DNA of 64,000 bases from Pholiota molesta (lineage: Eukaryota > Basidiomycota > Agaricomycetes > Agaricales > Strophariaceae), in assembly GCA_014925825.1 (NCBI GenBank), contig JACGCK010000013.1:558001-622000 (forward strand). Reading direction: 5' to 3'. This document shows positions 1-12,194 of this stretch, one piece after another. The position numbers and the translations under genes are program-made. The notes beneath the pieces are model-generated. The model made no database searches and had not been told where the DNA came from. It saw only the letters and a list, made by a program, of their open reading frames with translations. Within the stretch, counting starts at the first letter, position 1, and each line of letters begins with the position of its first letter.

Positions 1-138
1 CCAGGTTTATCGCCACTACCCGACTTCCACGTTTCGTTGTTGCGGGTATTATATACCGAGCGAAGACCTCTATAGCGGCCTCGCATTGAACTTCCTGAAT
101 CCCTGCTGCTACCATCCCCATAACGCACTTAAACGACC

Positions 139-976
139 ATGGCCGATCCCGTCGCTGAGAAGTCAGGTTTTCTGAAGATGTACATGTCGAATCACCCGGA
201 CACGTTGGTGGCGTATGCGAAGTGGTATGGGAAGGTGAAGGAGGTTATTACGAGCGCAGAGATGTCTGCTATCGACTGTAATGTGCGTACATTACATGCT
301 TAATGTGATGACGTCTTATTATAAGCTAACCGATGAACTACTTATTCCAGAGCATGACCTTGTCCTGCACCCTGAAGAATGGCGCGAAGAAGGACGTCAG
401 GGTACCTATAGAGCCCCCTTTGTCGGGCTATGAGGATGTAAAGCCGCGCCTGCTGGAAATGAAGGCTTTCGCCCAGGAGGGGCTTGGAATGGTGCGTATT
501 ACCTTCACCAAAACCTAACCTTATGTACTGACTGACGTTCCTCCAGATTAAAGCTCCCAAAATCACCACCTTCGAGTTCCCGAAGGATGCCTGGATTTCA
601 GCAGTCCTCATCGGCCCAATATACTTTATCTACCTCTTCCAGGGATCATCTGCAATAGGCGTCGGTAGCCTGGCTAACTTCATTGTATCGTACACAGGCT
701 CGACGTTCTTCACTTACGCCTTTTGGACCCTTTTCATCCTTCACTCGCTGGAGGGGCTGTACACTTACAGTCTTTGCCGGAAGCATTCGACAGGTTTTGT
801 TCTTGGAGTGAGTGCATCTTCCGTCACGAAAAAGTTGAATAATAGCTGACCATCATATATTGCATCGCCAGACTAAATATGTGTTGGCGACGGTATTGTC
901 TGGGTACCCAATCTGGACCAATTTAAGGAAGAAGATCCAGGCCGCACGGATAGATTCCGTCATGAAGATACAATAA
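139..976 (+). CDS. DUF2470-domain integral membrane protein
   Basis: A four-exon model starts at the ATG at 139 and ends with TAA at 974-976. Introns follow positions 282 (GTGCGT...CCAG), about 491 and about 807. The N-terminal ~90 residues contain the S-N-H-P-D-T motif and the L-S-C-T-L-K-N-G segment typical of the DUF2470 fold, which in bacteria and plants is attached to haem-utilisation split-barrel proteins. The C-terminal half holds three hydrophobic segments (around W-I-S-A-V-L-I-G-P-I-Y, the S-T-F-F-T-Y-A-F stretch and the final T-K-Y-V-L-A-T-V-L-S-G), so it is a membrane protein. The split-barrel partner is absent, so a haem role is not supported here. The fungal family is uncharacterised. 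Start and splice sites are all consistent with an intact gene. Confidence 0.8.
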
Positions 977-1429
977 ACAACTTCACCATGTTCACCGTTT
1001 CTTTCTACTTACTAGGTGTCGGCATGAATGTACTAGAAAATTGGTTGGCTGGTAATGAATATTCTCCAATGTGTACTCCAAAATGTTTTCAGAGATGCAT
1101 TGCACACGACTGAGAGGAACAAGTAGCATATTTTTCTGGGTGGAGAGATACAAGCTTCTGATACAATCAACTTAAATAAGTCGACTAGATCACCTGAAAT
1201 AAAGCTGGAAGTTTTGAATTCAAGGCTGCAAAGTCCAAGGTAGACAGTGGACGCGTCGGAGGCGCAGTTTCGCAGTTTCCGACACGTTTCCGACACGCTG
1301 ATCATGACAAGCTGTTGATCAATTGACACTGCCTTGACTCCAACCACGTATGTATTTTTGTCACCGCGATCCTATATATCATGGTCTCTTCCCTCCACTT
1401 CAAGCGTATACATACCCCAAGGCTCAACC

Positions 1430-3282
1430 ATGGACAACCCCGCGTTAGAACAATCCACTTCCTCTGCGGCTGGCGTGCAAAAAGCGCGTATCACGGGAAA
1501 TGACCTACCCGACGACGTCTGGCGACTCATAGCCAGCTACATTCATGGTCCTTCTAGAGTGTCTAACGTGTTCAGATACATCTCAGTAAACCGCACCTTC
1601 TTCAACTTTGTGCTATCAGCCAAATATGGAGAAATACACTGGTTCAAACTCGATAAGAGGTGCATTCACATCCTTGAGCGCTTACAGTGCGTAGTCTCGT
1701 ATTACACTCGAAGAGGTGGCCATACTTAACGCGTTGAATGTTATGTTCTTGAAGAGAACCTATTATAGCTGGCTATGTCCAGAAGCTCTTCATCCGCGCA
1801 TGGTTTATCGACTTCCTCTTCAAACGAGAGGAACTGTTTCACTCCACATCGGAGAAGTACAGCTGTAAACAAGCTACCGGAATAAGCGCGTTAGCTCGAC
1901 TGACGCAGTATCTATTCCCAAGCAAGACCCAATCAACCGACAAATTAGGCCTCGAATACCAGAAAAGTTGGGACGCAGGCAAGCTCATCCAAGAAACCTC
2001 ATCGAAAGTGCTCGTCAAAATGCTCGTGCAGGCCGTTAGTGGGATGACCAATGTAACCGAGTTCAATTTCGAGTGGCGAGATCTGCCGTTGAACAAGCAC
2101 ACTGCTATATTCCTCACGTCGACGAGGACGGCTTTCGACACCAGTCTGCGGAAGCTGGTGCTGCGCGCGCAGATACCCAAGTTCAAAGAGCTTTTGGCCA
2201 TTACGAACTTCGACAATATCGATGAACTGGATCTCCATTTTGATTATCGGCCGCAAGGATCAGACCACAAGGACCCAGTCAAAAAGGAGGGCAATTTTTC
2301 AAGCGACAAATCATCTGCGAGCACCGAACTTACTCCAATGGACCCCGACGTCGAAGATCTCCATAATACGGTCATTCCATTCATCGCTCACCGCAGAAGC
2401 CTATTGCATACCCTCGCCATATCATCTTCAGCCAACGTCGACCTTTCTCAATTCTTCAACGCCGTACCTCCTCTCTACACCTTGCGCCGATTCAGCGTCT
2501 GCCTTTCCTTCGAGAAACAAGCCCTCTCCGATCCCGCAGGCCTCTTGCGCGTGCTCCAAAATGGAAAATCCACCCTCCTACACGTGTCTTTCGAGGTAGA
2601 ATGGCCCTCAAGCGCCGCTAGCGGTAATGATATCCACACCTTCACGCGCGAGGCAGCGTTGCAGCAGAAGCGAGCGAGCTGGGCCGTCCTCAACACCCAA
2701 CTCCTGCGTCTCCCCGAGTGCCTATCTGGTTTGGAATCGCTCAGGATCCCTTTCGTTTCTGTCGCAGAGACGCTGCCTATTATCAGGAGATCCTGTGATA
2801 CCCTGAGGCGTCTCTCGCTGAATGATCATTTTCTCTCTAGAGAGGAAATTGGCGCATTGGCAGGGGTGTTCGCACATCGCTCGTTTGAGCTGAAGCATCT
2901 GCACATCGAAGTCGCGCATTTAGATTACGCACTTATGCAGATGCTGGCGAGCAGATTTCCGGGTTTGGACTCGTTGGTGATTGTGTTTCAGTCATTCGCA
3001 TATTTCGTGGCCCATGTCGCCCATGTCAGTCATTTCTTGCATTCTATTTTTTTCTGTTTTTAATCTGGACGATATTTCTCGTTCTTTTGTCTGATTACTT
3101 AGATTCCTGTTGAGTATACACCCATCCAGGATTGGTACCTCTCATACTTCAAGGTTTATGAAGAACGATACCGACCGGTGACATACGATGTTTACGGCTC
3201 CTTTGAAGGTTCAGGCGTACATCAAGTGAGAGAAGCGACAGTCAGGACGACTATTGAAAAATGGGTACCCAGCCTTGGCTAG
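1430..3282 (+). CDS. F-box-like hypothetical protein with leucine-rich C-terminal region
   Basis: The gene starts at the ATG at 1430 and ends at TAG 3280-3282. An F-box-like segment (L-P-D-D-V-W-R-L-I-A-S-Y-I) lies at residues ~25-37. After an intron of about 1687-1768 a long exon runs to ~3026, then an intron to ~3102 and a final exon. The large exon is rich in Leu at regular spacing (L-R-R-F-S-V, L-E-S-L-R-I-P, L-R-R-L-S-L, L-K-H-L-H-I) like the LRR-type receptors of SCF ubiquitin ligases, a family hugely expanded in mushrooms. The target is unknown. The phase of the first intron did not resolve cleanly by eye, so the exact junction there is uncertain or carries an indel. Confidence 0.65.
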
Positions 3283-3394
3283 TATAAGACGCTCGCCAGT
3301 GTTTTGATTTCAAAGCCCTGGTTTCATTTCTGCTTATGATGTTATGTATATTTTATGTTACATGCGCTATCCACGTCAAAACTACTCCAGAACC

Positions 3395-5411
3395 CTATTT
3401 ATCATACTCTACCCCCAAAGATGCCATAGCATTTGTCAATGCCTCCACATCATTATCTTTCGGTGCCGATTCCAATGCCTGCCTGTCCGGTTTTAAGATG
3501 CCCATTTCCCCTCTAAGATCCTCATAAAACTGCGGCGTCAACCCCGCCTTTTCTCTATCGTGCACATTAAACGGCCCCTTCACATCCCCCTCCACCCCCT
3601 CCTCACCTCCTCCCTAAAAGCCGCCACAGGATCCACGCCCCCCTCCTGCTGCGCGCAGATCCAGGTGAACCACCGGTGGCCCGACGTGACGTGGGTGACC
3701 TCGTCCGCGTGGATGATCTCCATGACCGCGACCGTGTCGGCGTCGCCCGCCTTCCTGAAGCGCTCGATGGTGGCGGGGTTGACGTCGAGCCCGCGGGCTT
3801 CGTGGACGAGATGGATGATGGCGAGGCGGGAGCGGAAGGAGTGGGAGGTCACGGTTGCGGATTCCCAGAGCGAGGCGTGGACTGGCATGCTGCCGTAGGG
3901 TGTTGACGGGGAGATAGCTGCTAATCTTGACGTCAAGAGGGAACTTGCGTTGGGTATTGAGGTTTAGAGAGGAGGAAATTTGATAGACTGAAGGAAGACG
4001 CACAAATGCTTAGATTCATCCAGAGCCATTTTTGTAAAATCGTAGAAAAATGCAGGGGGCAGATCGTGGTGCATTGGGCCAAAGCGAGCTATGATATCCC
4101 AGCTGATCGCGGAATTAGTTACACATATATCCACGAGTCATGGAAGAAGAGAGCTTACGCCAGATCAATTCTATCAAGAAGTCAAGATCGTAGATGTGAT
4201 AGGAGAATAGTTAACGGACTTACGCCCATTGTTCAATGTTTGCAAGCGCATGCAGCATAACAGCGCGATTTTTTCTGTTCTTCAGTTTAGAAGGATCCAC
4301 AGTATTTCTCGAGAAAGATGCATCTCTCGGCGGTACGTCGGGAGGCTTGGGGGCATTGGGAGATTTATTGCCTACTGATGCAAGCTTCCCTGTGAAAAAT
4401 AGGTTAGCAGCATGTCGAGTGCGTTCGACCTGGTTGCCTGTGCTTTTAGTGTTTCGGAAGGTGCAGGAAAAAAGTTAAAAGCAAACCTTTAATATAGGAT
4501 TGGGGGTGTTGAGGATGAGAACAGCCCATTGCATGAGGGTCGTAGGGGGGCTATTTGTTGGAACGATAGGTTCTTCCTGTGGTTCCTCTGTTTGCAAAAC
4601 TTGGGGTATATGTCTGACTGGTACTTCTGGAGGAGGGTCGGCAAATTCTAGGGGTAGAAATCTTATCAGTCAGTCGGCTGTCGTCGAGAATAGTCGTGGA
4701 ACAAATACCTTCTGAGACCGGCCGTAACTCAATCAAGCGCCAATTCCTCCCTCCTTCTGGTGTCTCCATGTAAACTTTCTCAAGACCATCTTCCTCATCG
4801 ACTTTTACTTCAACAGAATAGGTGCAGGCTTTGAGTCCTGTTTCACTTTTTCCGGTTCTGAGATCAAAATCATATCTGCAGATTTTCTATTCAGTTTTTG
4901 GACGAGTCCTGAAGAAATAAGCCACTGACCTATGCCATGGACATACAGCTACCACACCAGTATCACATTCCTCAATCTCCGCATGCGACATATCAGCTCC
5001 GAGATGTGGACAGTTCGCCTCCATCACATAAATCTGCCTATCCAAGCCAGTGCCGCTTGGGGTGGCATCGGCGGTGGTTAAACTCGTTTGCGTTGTGTGC
5101 TTCTGCGTCTCATTTCCTAGAGTAGACGACTCAACCTCAGTCGTCGACGCGAGTCTGAAGAGGATTAATGAATGGTAGTGTCCTTCCTGAGATCGGAGGG
5201 TGAGATGGAAGCGAAAGTGGGACAAGAGATCTCGCAGAGACGCAATCCTGTCGGAAAGGATCGAAACACAGAGAGATTTAGGTGAGAAGTAGGTCGCTGG
5301 GCCGAATTCATTGAAGATTGAACTAACTTTAGTAGTTCCATGCCGACAGTGTGTGTTGCGTGAAGAAAAGGTTCGAGCTTGATCGCCTTGAATGGTCATC
5401 AAAACAGCCAC
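3395..5411 (-). CDS. Rieske [2Fe-2S] / DUF455 (ferritin-like) fusion protein
   Basis: A minus-strand gene with about nine exons. The N-terminal part carries a Rieske cluster: C-P-H at about 5010-4990, then C-P-W-H just before an intron at ~4932 (C-x-H, 20 residues, C-x2-H). It continues with Y-D-F-D-L-R-T-G, as in Rieske domains. After a linker (about 4680-4550) come DUF455 hallmarks: W-A-V-L-I-L-N-T-P, E-R-T-R-H-A-A-N, I-E-Q-W-A-I-D-L-A-W-D, D-E-S-K-H-F-S-L-L, E-A-R-G-L-D-V-N-P, D-E-V-T-H-V and R-W-F-T-W-I-C. DUF455 proteins are ferritin-like/MiaE-like with Glu/His ligands for a di-metal site, so the fusion suggests a self-contained electron donor plus oxygenase; the substrate is unknown. 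One exon (4159-4170) is only 12 nt. The frame slips once at the C5 run 3595-3599, after which V-E-G-D-V-K-G-P-F-N resumes the family sequence to the stop at 3395. The first exon and start (up to 5411) are not secure. Confidence 0.8.
3595..3599 (-). other. apparent -1 frameshift in homopolymer (Rieske-DUF455 gene)
   Basis: The coding strand reads five G here. Upstream the frame gives F-R-E-E-V-R-R-G and then a stop a few codons later; with one more G the family sequence V-K-G-P-F-N continues to the true C-terminus. No intron signals fit. It is either a sequencing deletion or a true null mutation. Confidence 0.7.
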
Positions 5412-5794
5412 CGGTCATCTGCTTGGTTTCCCTTTTCTCACTGATCTCCGCGCAGGTACGTACCACTTTTCGGTATCCAAAGTTTTTTTAGGTCGTAAAG
5501 ACGATTTAATCATAGTAGCCTTGGAAAAATAATTATTGTGATGATGAGTGATATATGATAACAGCGCATACAGCCAGACAAATACAAGTTCTAGATAGCA
5601 CAGCAAGATACAAATGCACGAACATTCAGCAAGAAAAACGAACGATAACTACAGTTTGATAGAGCAAAGGGTATAGGAATTCTGACCGGAAATAACCATG
5701 ATCGAAAAGAATGTCCCATAGGTGTATGTGGTCAATGATATGATCCCAAAAACAAAACAAAAAAGAATAGATTGTATATCGAGCGAGCCAGACC

Positions 5795-8700
5795 TCACAT
5801 CATTACTTGGGCGCTGTTGAAAATTCCGAAGCTGTGAGCCATCGGGCCTCCATTGGGTATCGGGCCTCCATTGAGGTGCATGTTCGGCACATAAGGGCTG
5901 GAACCGTTGGTATTATTGGCAGGAGGCGAAGGGGATCCCTCAGGCCAGGAAAATCTGTCAAAGAGAATCAACACAGTTGCAGTCTGACTACACAGCCTAA
6001 ACATACCCCGGCATCATCATAGTGTCCCACCAGGCAGGATTCTTGATAGCTTGCATAGTGGCGAGCATTTCCTCGTCGGAGAATGTACCTCCATAACCCA
6101 TGTCGAAGTCAGTGCCGAAGGAGATTTGTCCAGTGCTTGCTGCGAACGTTGCTTCCGGTCTATAGATAGGAGTGTCCACTCCGATATGGTTTACCAAAGA
6201 TGTGGATCCAAGAGCCAGATCGGACGAGGGCCCACCGGAACGCGTTGACATTACAGATGTCATTGTTGAAATTTGTGGCGCATCCGAAGAGTGGATCTGA
6301 TTTTGTGGCGGAGGATTCGTCTGGAGTCGACCGACAGTGGCACCATCACGTCGATGGCGGGAGAGCAGGCCAGCGAGGAAGCGTGCGTACAGCTTTGGAG
6401 TGTGTCGATCATCGATAGCAATCTTTGGAGAGCTCAAGGTTTGAATGAGACGACCGATAAGATCAAAGATCTCATTCTCTTGCTCTTTCACAAGGAAAGA
6501 GGAGAATTCAGGACGCAAGAGCTGAGAAGAACATTAGACACAAGGCGATAATCTTGTCATGTGAAATGATAACTTACTTTGAGGAGGAATGCCGATGCGA
6601 AGGATGCGAATACGAAATGTCCTAGAAGGGATATATAAGCACTTCAAAGCGGATTATTTGTATAGTAAACACACCATCCGGAGCATAGCGCATGTAGCCA
6701 CTAGGAGCTAAACCTTCAATCATGTTCTCCAACACTGATTTGGCGGCTTCCAAGCACTGGAAAAAGGTTTAGGTCAGTTGACTGGAATCGAAATGTTCAA
6801 GGTCGAAAAGGCAAACTTTTGTGAAAAAGAGGCTATCTCCATCTTTAAATCCTCTTTGATAAGCTTGTTGGAAGCCAAAGGAGAACATGACGAGACGAGA
6901 ATAGGCAACCAGGCTAAATCATATTCAGCCATAAACAGCGGAAGAAAAAGACACGTTACATACAAAGGCAGCAACGAACAACGAAGAACGTTGGTTGGGT
7001 CTATGAACGCAAGGTCAGTTCGAGCTTTGTTTCAAATAATTTGGGATTCAAGACCTTCGAGGTCAGAATCGTCCTTAAACCGCTTTGACCATTCTTTGTG
7101 ATAGTTCGTCAAGTGCGCGTCATGTACAAGTGTAATGGCCCTGAAATCAACTTTCTGTGTTCAAAATAGTTTGAATATACGCGCTTCCGAATTTTAAGGA
7201 AATCACACATGCCTTATTGAGTCCTGTGGGTGACGAAGGATCACTGAAGATTTCATCATGGAACTTGGCAACGATTTGCAGAAGCGCTGAATATCCACAA
7301 AGATGGACATCGTACTGTCCATAAATACGTAAGTAGAAAGATCAGCGTATATGTGACGTTCGAAGTCTTACATTGATATTGTATTGCGATTTCTTGTACC
7401 AGTCTTTGGCACCTCGAAGGATGCTGTGTGATTGAGGCGTGAACACAGGAACCATCCAGGGCAAGGAACGAACGACGTACTAGTCTTCCTTAATTGTGGA
7501 CGGTTTACCAAACTGGGTGGCGGTAGAGCGATCTATATTGTAACATATCATCCACACCCGGGTTTTGTTCAGGATCTCGCGTTCCTGGGTCTCATTCTGA
7601 GGCTTGATAGTAGAGACTTGGTGCAGGTTCAGATCGGTAGCAATCCTATGTTCTCGGTTAGTGTCCATGCTTCAATGAAGTCGAGCCCCAGAAGATTACC
7701 TGATGGCAAGACCAGTGTACAACCAACTTCGGTCTTCCTCCCATCTGCGTGCCGGTACAGCGTATATGCTCATGAGGATATAAGCCTGACATAATTCCAC
7801 AGACTTCCAGCCGTCAATCAATGCGTTCGCAGCCGAATGCTTCGCGAAGTGCATGGCGATGGGATATATCTCCGATTTTTCAGCATAGTATCTTGATGAA
7901 ATTGCACAGACTAGGAGCATTATCAACAAAGGCGGCAAACCTGAAAAATTGCGACTTTGGCACTTACTGACGGTGAATAGGAAGGGACACCTCGCGAACG
8001 TAGAGGCCGGTGTATGAAGGACAGGATCTAGTAGAGAAATGAAAGGCTGTCGAAAATGGATTAGATATGAACACAAGATCCAAGATACGTTATCTTACGT
8101 TGACCCGTTCATAGAATCTATAAACACAGACATTTTAAGTTGGAAACTCTTGTAGTCTGAAGTGATGGGCGACTTACATCTGGAAAAGTTTCTCAACATC
8201 TTCCGGTTTGACCAACCCATGAACTAAAATCTCTGGGGCGCTATGTTGTTCGATGAGCGTCGCCCTAATTCCAAGATCCGTCGCAGGTCCTACAGGTGCG
8301 CAGCTGAGTAAGCCTACGATCTTCAAGTATATCACAATTTAATTCACCTGGCATGAAATATGTTTCGTTCGCCACCCCCTGGAGATTTATAAATCAGTGC
8401 AAAGCATAATGAAAGGCCTATAAATACACATACAACGTTATCGTCATTCAAGTCATCCTCATTGAGATGTGCATCTTTCGCGAGATCCTTTTTTCGATTA
8501 GCTTTGCTGCTGCTCAAGCTCAAGTCCGCGATTAACCCGATAGGTACGTGTGACTCTGGCAAGGTCGATTGCAGCTTGTCCTCTTCCTGCGACGCATCCT
8601 CGGTCGCCACGCTTTGGTTTTCTTTCGGCTGCGCCTCTTGGACTTGGTTTTGATTCTGACCTTGGGTACGCTTGCTTTCTGATTCTCCGTCTGACTCCTC

Positions 8701-11700
8701 TTCCGCGTCTATATTACGAAGATCGAGAAAAGCGCGAGGACCCTTGTGGTTTCCAGCATCGCGAACACTTGACTGCAATCGATCCAACCAGGCCAAAACA
8801 TTTCTGTTGTTCTGGTCAGAAGGAGAAGTGGCCATACGATAGGAGGCGATGGACAGAGGCGTCGCAATATATGGATTATGAAGCTAAATCAATCAATCAA
8901 TATAAATAAGAATGCAATCACTGTGATAGATTGTGCCTAACCTGCTTGAGAAGGGATTCGATGATAGAATCCTTTTGCCTGATTTGCGCCAGGAGATACT
9001 CTCGTTTACTAATCGCAGGAGAAAAGTCAGACGACGGTGCGGGAGAAGGACAACGGGAAGGGGAAGGGGAAACGGAAAGGGTCGACGTCAGGGACGGGGA
9101 CACAGGTATCTCAAGTATTGCAGCCATCACAGAAACGAAAAGAGCTTGAAAGTGAGCAAAAAGAAAGCTGCGAGAAGCCCGTATATATAAGAGTTCTTCC
9201 GCCCCTGTCTCTGCAAAACTCTGTGGGCGTTAATGCAACAGATGGTGTCATTTAGCCAACAGTGGGGTCCGCGACCAGAATCGCTCCGAAAGCCCAAGAA
9301 AGATCGATGACGCGGATACCAAAGAAGAAAAAATGGCTATCAAACACGAGGAAGAGAGGTGACTCACTTTGGCGCAGTTCTCGGTCTGCGTCCTTCGACG
9401 ATACAGACATGACCACCAGACTTGCACCGCTTGCATGTATTTTCGTGCTTCGGAAAGTCACATTTCATCTGTTAACCAGGTGATCGGCATGCAAAAAGTG
9501 CATTAGGATAGAGTAAAATGAGGCCGGATCGGACGGGTGTCATTTTCGATTCGATGGAACGGTGGAGAGAGATAAGCGCGTTGAGGGCAGTTATCAGCAA
9601 ACAGGTGTGAGAGATGACAGGTCGGAGCGGATTCGAACAGGCAGCAGCGGATGCGAAAACCGGCATAGATCGATTTCGGGATATGTTTGAAAAAGGTTAA
9701 ACGAGCCAGTGGTCAGTATATGCGAGAGAGACGAGTTTGGCTGACGGGATATATGATGTCAATAAGAAACGTCGGCGTACCTTGAGTTTCTTGCAGTGGG
9801 TACATGCACCGGGACTTCAGAATATGGATTAAAAGTCCAAGTCACACGATTCAAATCAAGGTCCAGAGTCCACATGTTTGCGTCCGGCGGGTGAAAAGAG
9901 CGGAGGAGATGAACCAGCCCAGTCCGCCAGAATGGAAAGAAGGATGTCGTAGCACCCATTGCGAAGGGACATCAGCCGGTATTGGGATTGCGTAGGGAGG
10001 CAGTGTCAGATCACGGGATGTCAAATATACCGACAGCCAGCCAGAGGCCAGAGAGAAAGCGATGCAAATACGGAGTCGCGTCGGAAATGGCGTAGACCGC
10101 GAAAAAAGATGACGGAAATGGTGGAGGATGAAAGGACCAACGGATTCACATCCAATTCGCGCCGACGTTGATGTCCGTTCCGAGACGTCAATGTTACCGG
10201 TGTCAAAGTGTGAGCAGTTAGTACCACACGGGATTCGTGAGAATGGGGCCGCCGCCAAATTTTCATGAAGAGGCAGAATGTTTGGAATACCCGAGCATGG
10301 TCATCAAAGTGTTGACGCAATCGATACGATGGACAACGGGGACCGAAAAGTATTCCGCCAGAGCAAGAAATGAGATTAGAGCGCATTCCAAGTCGACGAC
10401 GGGAACGGGGAAAATGTTCCGCAGCAGTGGCAGCAATTATGGCGAGCCGCAGTTGACAGGCAAGGGGAAGACATGCCGATGAAGAGGAGTTATAAGGGGA
10501 AGAGATAAACGGTATCGTCAGTATCAACAAAAAAAACGAATAGTGCGAAAGACAAGAAAACGGAAAGACACCTCATTCTGTTCCTCACCGCCCGACGGGT
10601 GACTGAAGTACAGACGGAAGTCCATCTCGCCGTCGAGAAATTTAATTGACGCTCATCCGCATGAGTCCCGGATATGAAGGCATAGAATCAACTTCGTGGA
10701 AGCCGAAGTACTCACAGTCTGGACCCTTTTTCTCGTTTCCCGCGTCCAGTGGGAACACCTAATCCACCGAGACCGACGGTCATACGACCGGACATCCCCA
10801 AGCCCGTTTCGTCGTCATCATCATCGTCGTCACTATCCGATCGAAATCACCTTCACCACCAAAGCCTGACACATCCGGGCTCTCATTCTTCTTGACCCTC
10901 TTGCGCTTTACGCCAGCTTTCTCGGGCTGAGAAGAGGAGGCATTCGGAGCAGGAGGTGGCTCTGCGTTGGTAGGCCTCTTGAGAGGCGCCGTCGTCATCG
11001 GCTTCGACTTGGAAGGGCCCGCCGGGTTCACCTGATTGGATGTCGTAGGGGGCACAAATTGATGTACCGCCATGGTCGCGGATTTCGGGTTTTGGGATTG
11101 ATAGACTTCATTATTCCAAGTCTTCGCAGGAGGAGATAAGGTGGACGGACGGGATTCGGTTGGATTGGGCTGAAAAGGCTGCTGTGGAACGGGACCAGGG
11201 TTGGCTTGATTACGTGGGGGTATATACCTCGCAGGCAAAGCACGCGTGTACCGAGAAGAATCTTGCAACGTAGAGTTGTTTGGCTTTTGTTGTTGGACTT
11301 GACTAGCAGCATAGACCGGAGCTTGATGAATAGCTTGAGGGACGAAGCGTTCACTTGTCTGCCGTGGTTGTTGATGCTGCTGCTGTTGATGGTGCTGTTG
11401 CTGATTCTGCAGCTGTTGCTGGTATACCGGGTCAGGCGTATTCGTATGCGAACTACCCATAGTTTCCGAAGTCGAAGTGTGATAGCTAGTACCACCCCCA
11501 GGGGTAGACGCCGGACTGTTGGAGACTGACAGTAAATTAGAGTAAAACGTAGAATATATGTCGTCGGCGTGAGCACGATAAGGGTCGGTATCGTTGATTC
11601 CATCGAGCCCACCAATAGCCTTTGGGTGATCGTAGCGGAAGTCGATCCCCCGTATTGGCTCATCGAGCTGCTAGAATGCATGTATTGCTCCTGCATGATA

Positions 11701-12194
11701 GCATAGGGATTCTGGACCTGGGCATCTTGCTCAAATGCAGCCGGCAGAGGGGCTGAGCGGTAACTCTGCTGGAATGCCACTTGCTGCGCTGGCTGCTGGC
11801 CGTTATAGTTGTCCTCGATCCACTGCTGGTATTGCCTCTGACTCTCTCTCTGCTGCTGGACGGACGGGTCGTCGGAATTGTAAAAGCTCGGAGTCGTGAT
11901 CATCGGAGCGGAAGATGTCGATGCAAGATGCTGGTTGCCCTTGTTATTGTCGACAGATGCCCCAGACGTGGAATAGTACCACGCTTGAGTGGCACCGTCT
12001 GTGATGGGGGTGGATGTGTGGCAGATTCGCCTTGACCTAGTGGATGATTAACAGGGAAAAGCCCTTCTAAATTGGCCATTAGACCTGCCTTGAATAAAAG
12101 CATCCGCATTGCTGCTTCCTCTAGCGCTATTTGGGGCGTGCTGCAGGGGTTTTGAAGCCCCGGAGACGCCGCTTCCTGGCGCTGATGGATGCAT
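5795..12194 (-). CDS. Zn2Cys6 fungal-type transcription factor
   Basis: A large minus-strand gene with a likely start at 12194 (M-H-P-S-A-P) and stop at 5795. The N-terminus is low complexity, with polyQ around 11425-11340, K-R-K-R basic and D-rich acidic patches near 10900-10800, then G-L-G-G-L-G-V-P. The binuclear zinc cluster is split over two exons: A-C-T-H-C-K-K-L-K (9781-9814) and M-K-C-D-F...T-C-K-R-C...H-V-C (9368-9468), giving C-x2-C-x6-C-x8-C-x2-C-x6-C. A coiled dimerisation segment K-R-E-Y-L-L-A-Q-I-R-Q-K-D-S-I-I-E-S follows (8942-9008). The fungal_trans middle homology region includes W-E-E-D-R-S-W-L-Y-T-G-L-A-I-R near 7700. The C-terminus is Pro/Asn-rich. Introns beside the zinc cluster are 901, 312 and 359 nt, against 58 nt for the next one. 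Two apparent one-base deletions (11647-11651, 10844-10846) break the N-terminal frame. It belongs to a family conserved across mushrooms; target genes are unknown. Confidence 0.85.
9815..10715 (-). other. unusually long (901 nt) intron of the Zn2Cys6 gene
   Basis: The donor GTGAGT follows the codons for K-G-S-R-L (plus-strand base 10715) and the acceptor precedes P-G-A-C-T-H-C (plus-strand 9814/9815). Both sides are phase 2, so the frame is kept. ORFs inside it (for example 10021-10530 minus) have no recognisable similarity and are not interpreted as genes. Confidence 0.65.
10844..10846 (-). other. apparent -1 frameshift (Zn2Cys6 gene, acidic region)
   Basis: The frame reading F-G-G-E-G-D-F ends in S/T-rich nonsense and a stop, while the next frame gives S-D-S-D-D-D-D-D-D-E-T-G-L-G-M and then the conserved G-L-G-G-L-G-V-P. 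One additional T in the T3 run would join them. Confidence 0.55.
11647..11651 (-). other. apparent -1 frameshift in homopolymer (Zn2Cys6 gene)
   Basis: The coding strand has five G between codons for M-S-Q-Y-G-G and D-F-R-Y-D-H-P-K-A; a sixth G keeps the frame into the polyQ exon. No splice sites fit. Confidence 0.65.

Noticed and set aside
10021..10530. 169-codon minus-strand ORF inside the Zn2Cys6 gene
   Set aside because: It lies wholly inside the 901-nt intron defined by phase-matched splice sites, has no domain and overlaps other ORFs in the same DNA.
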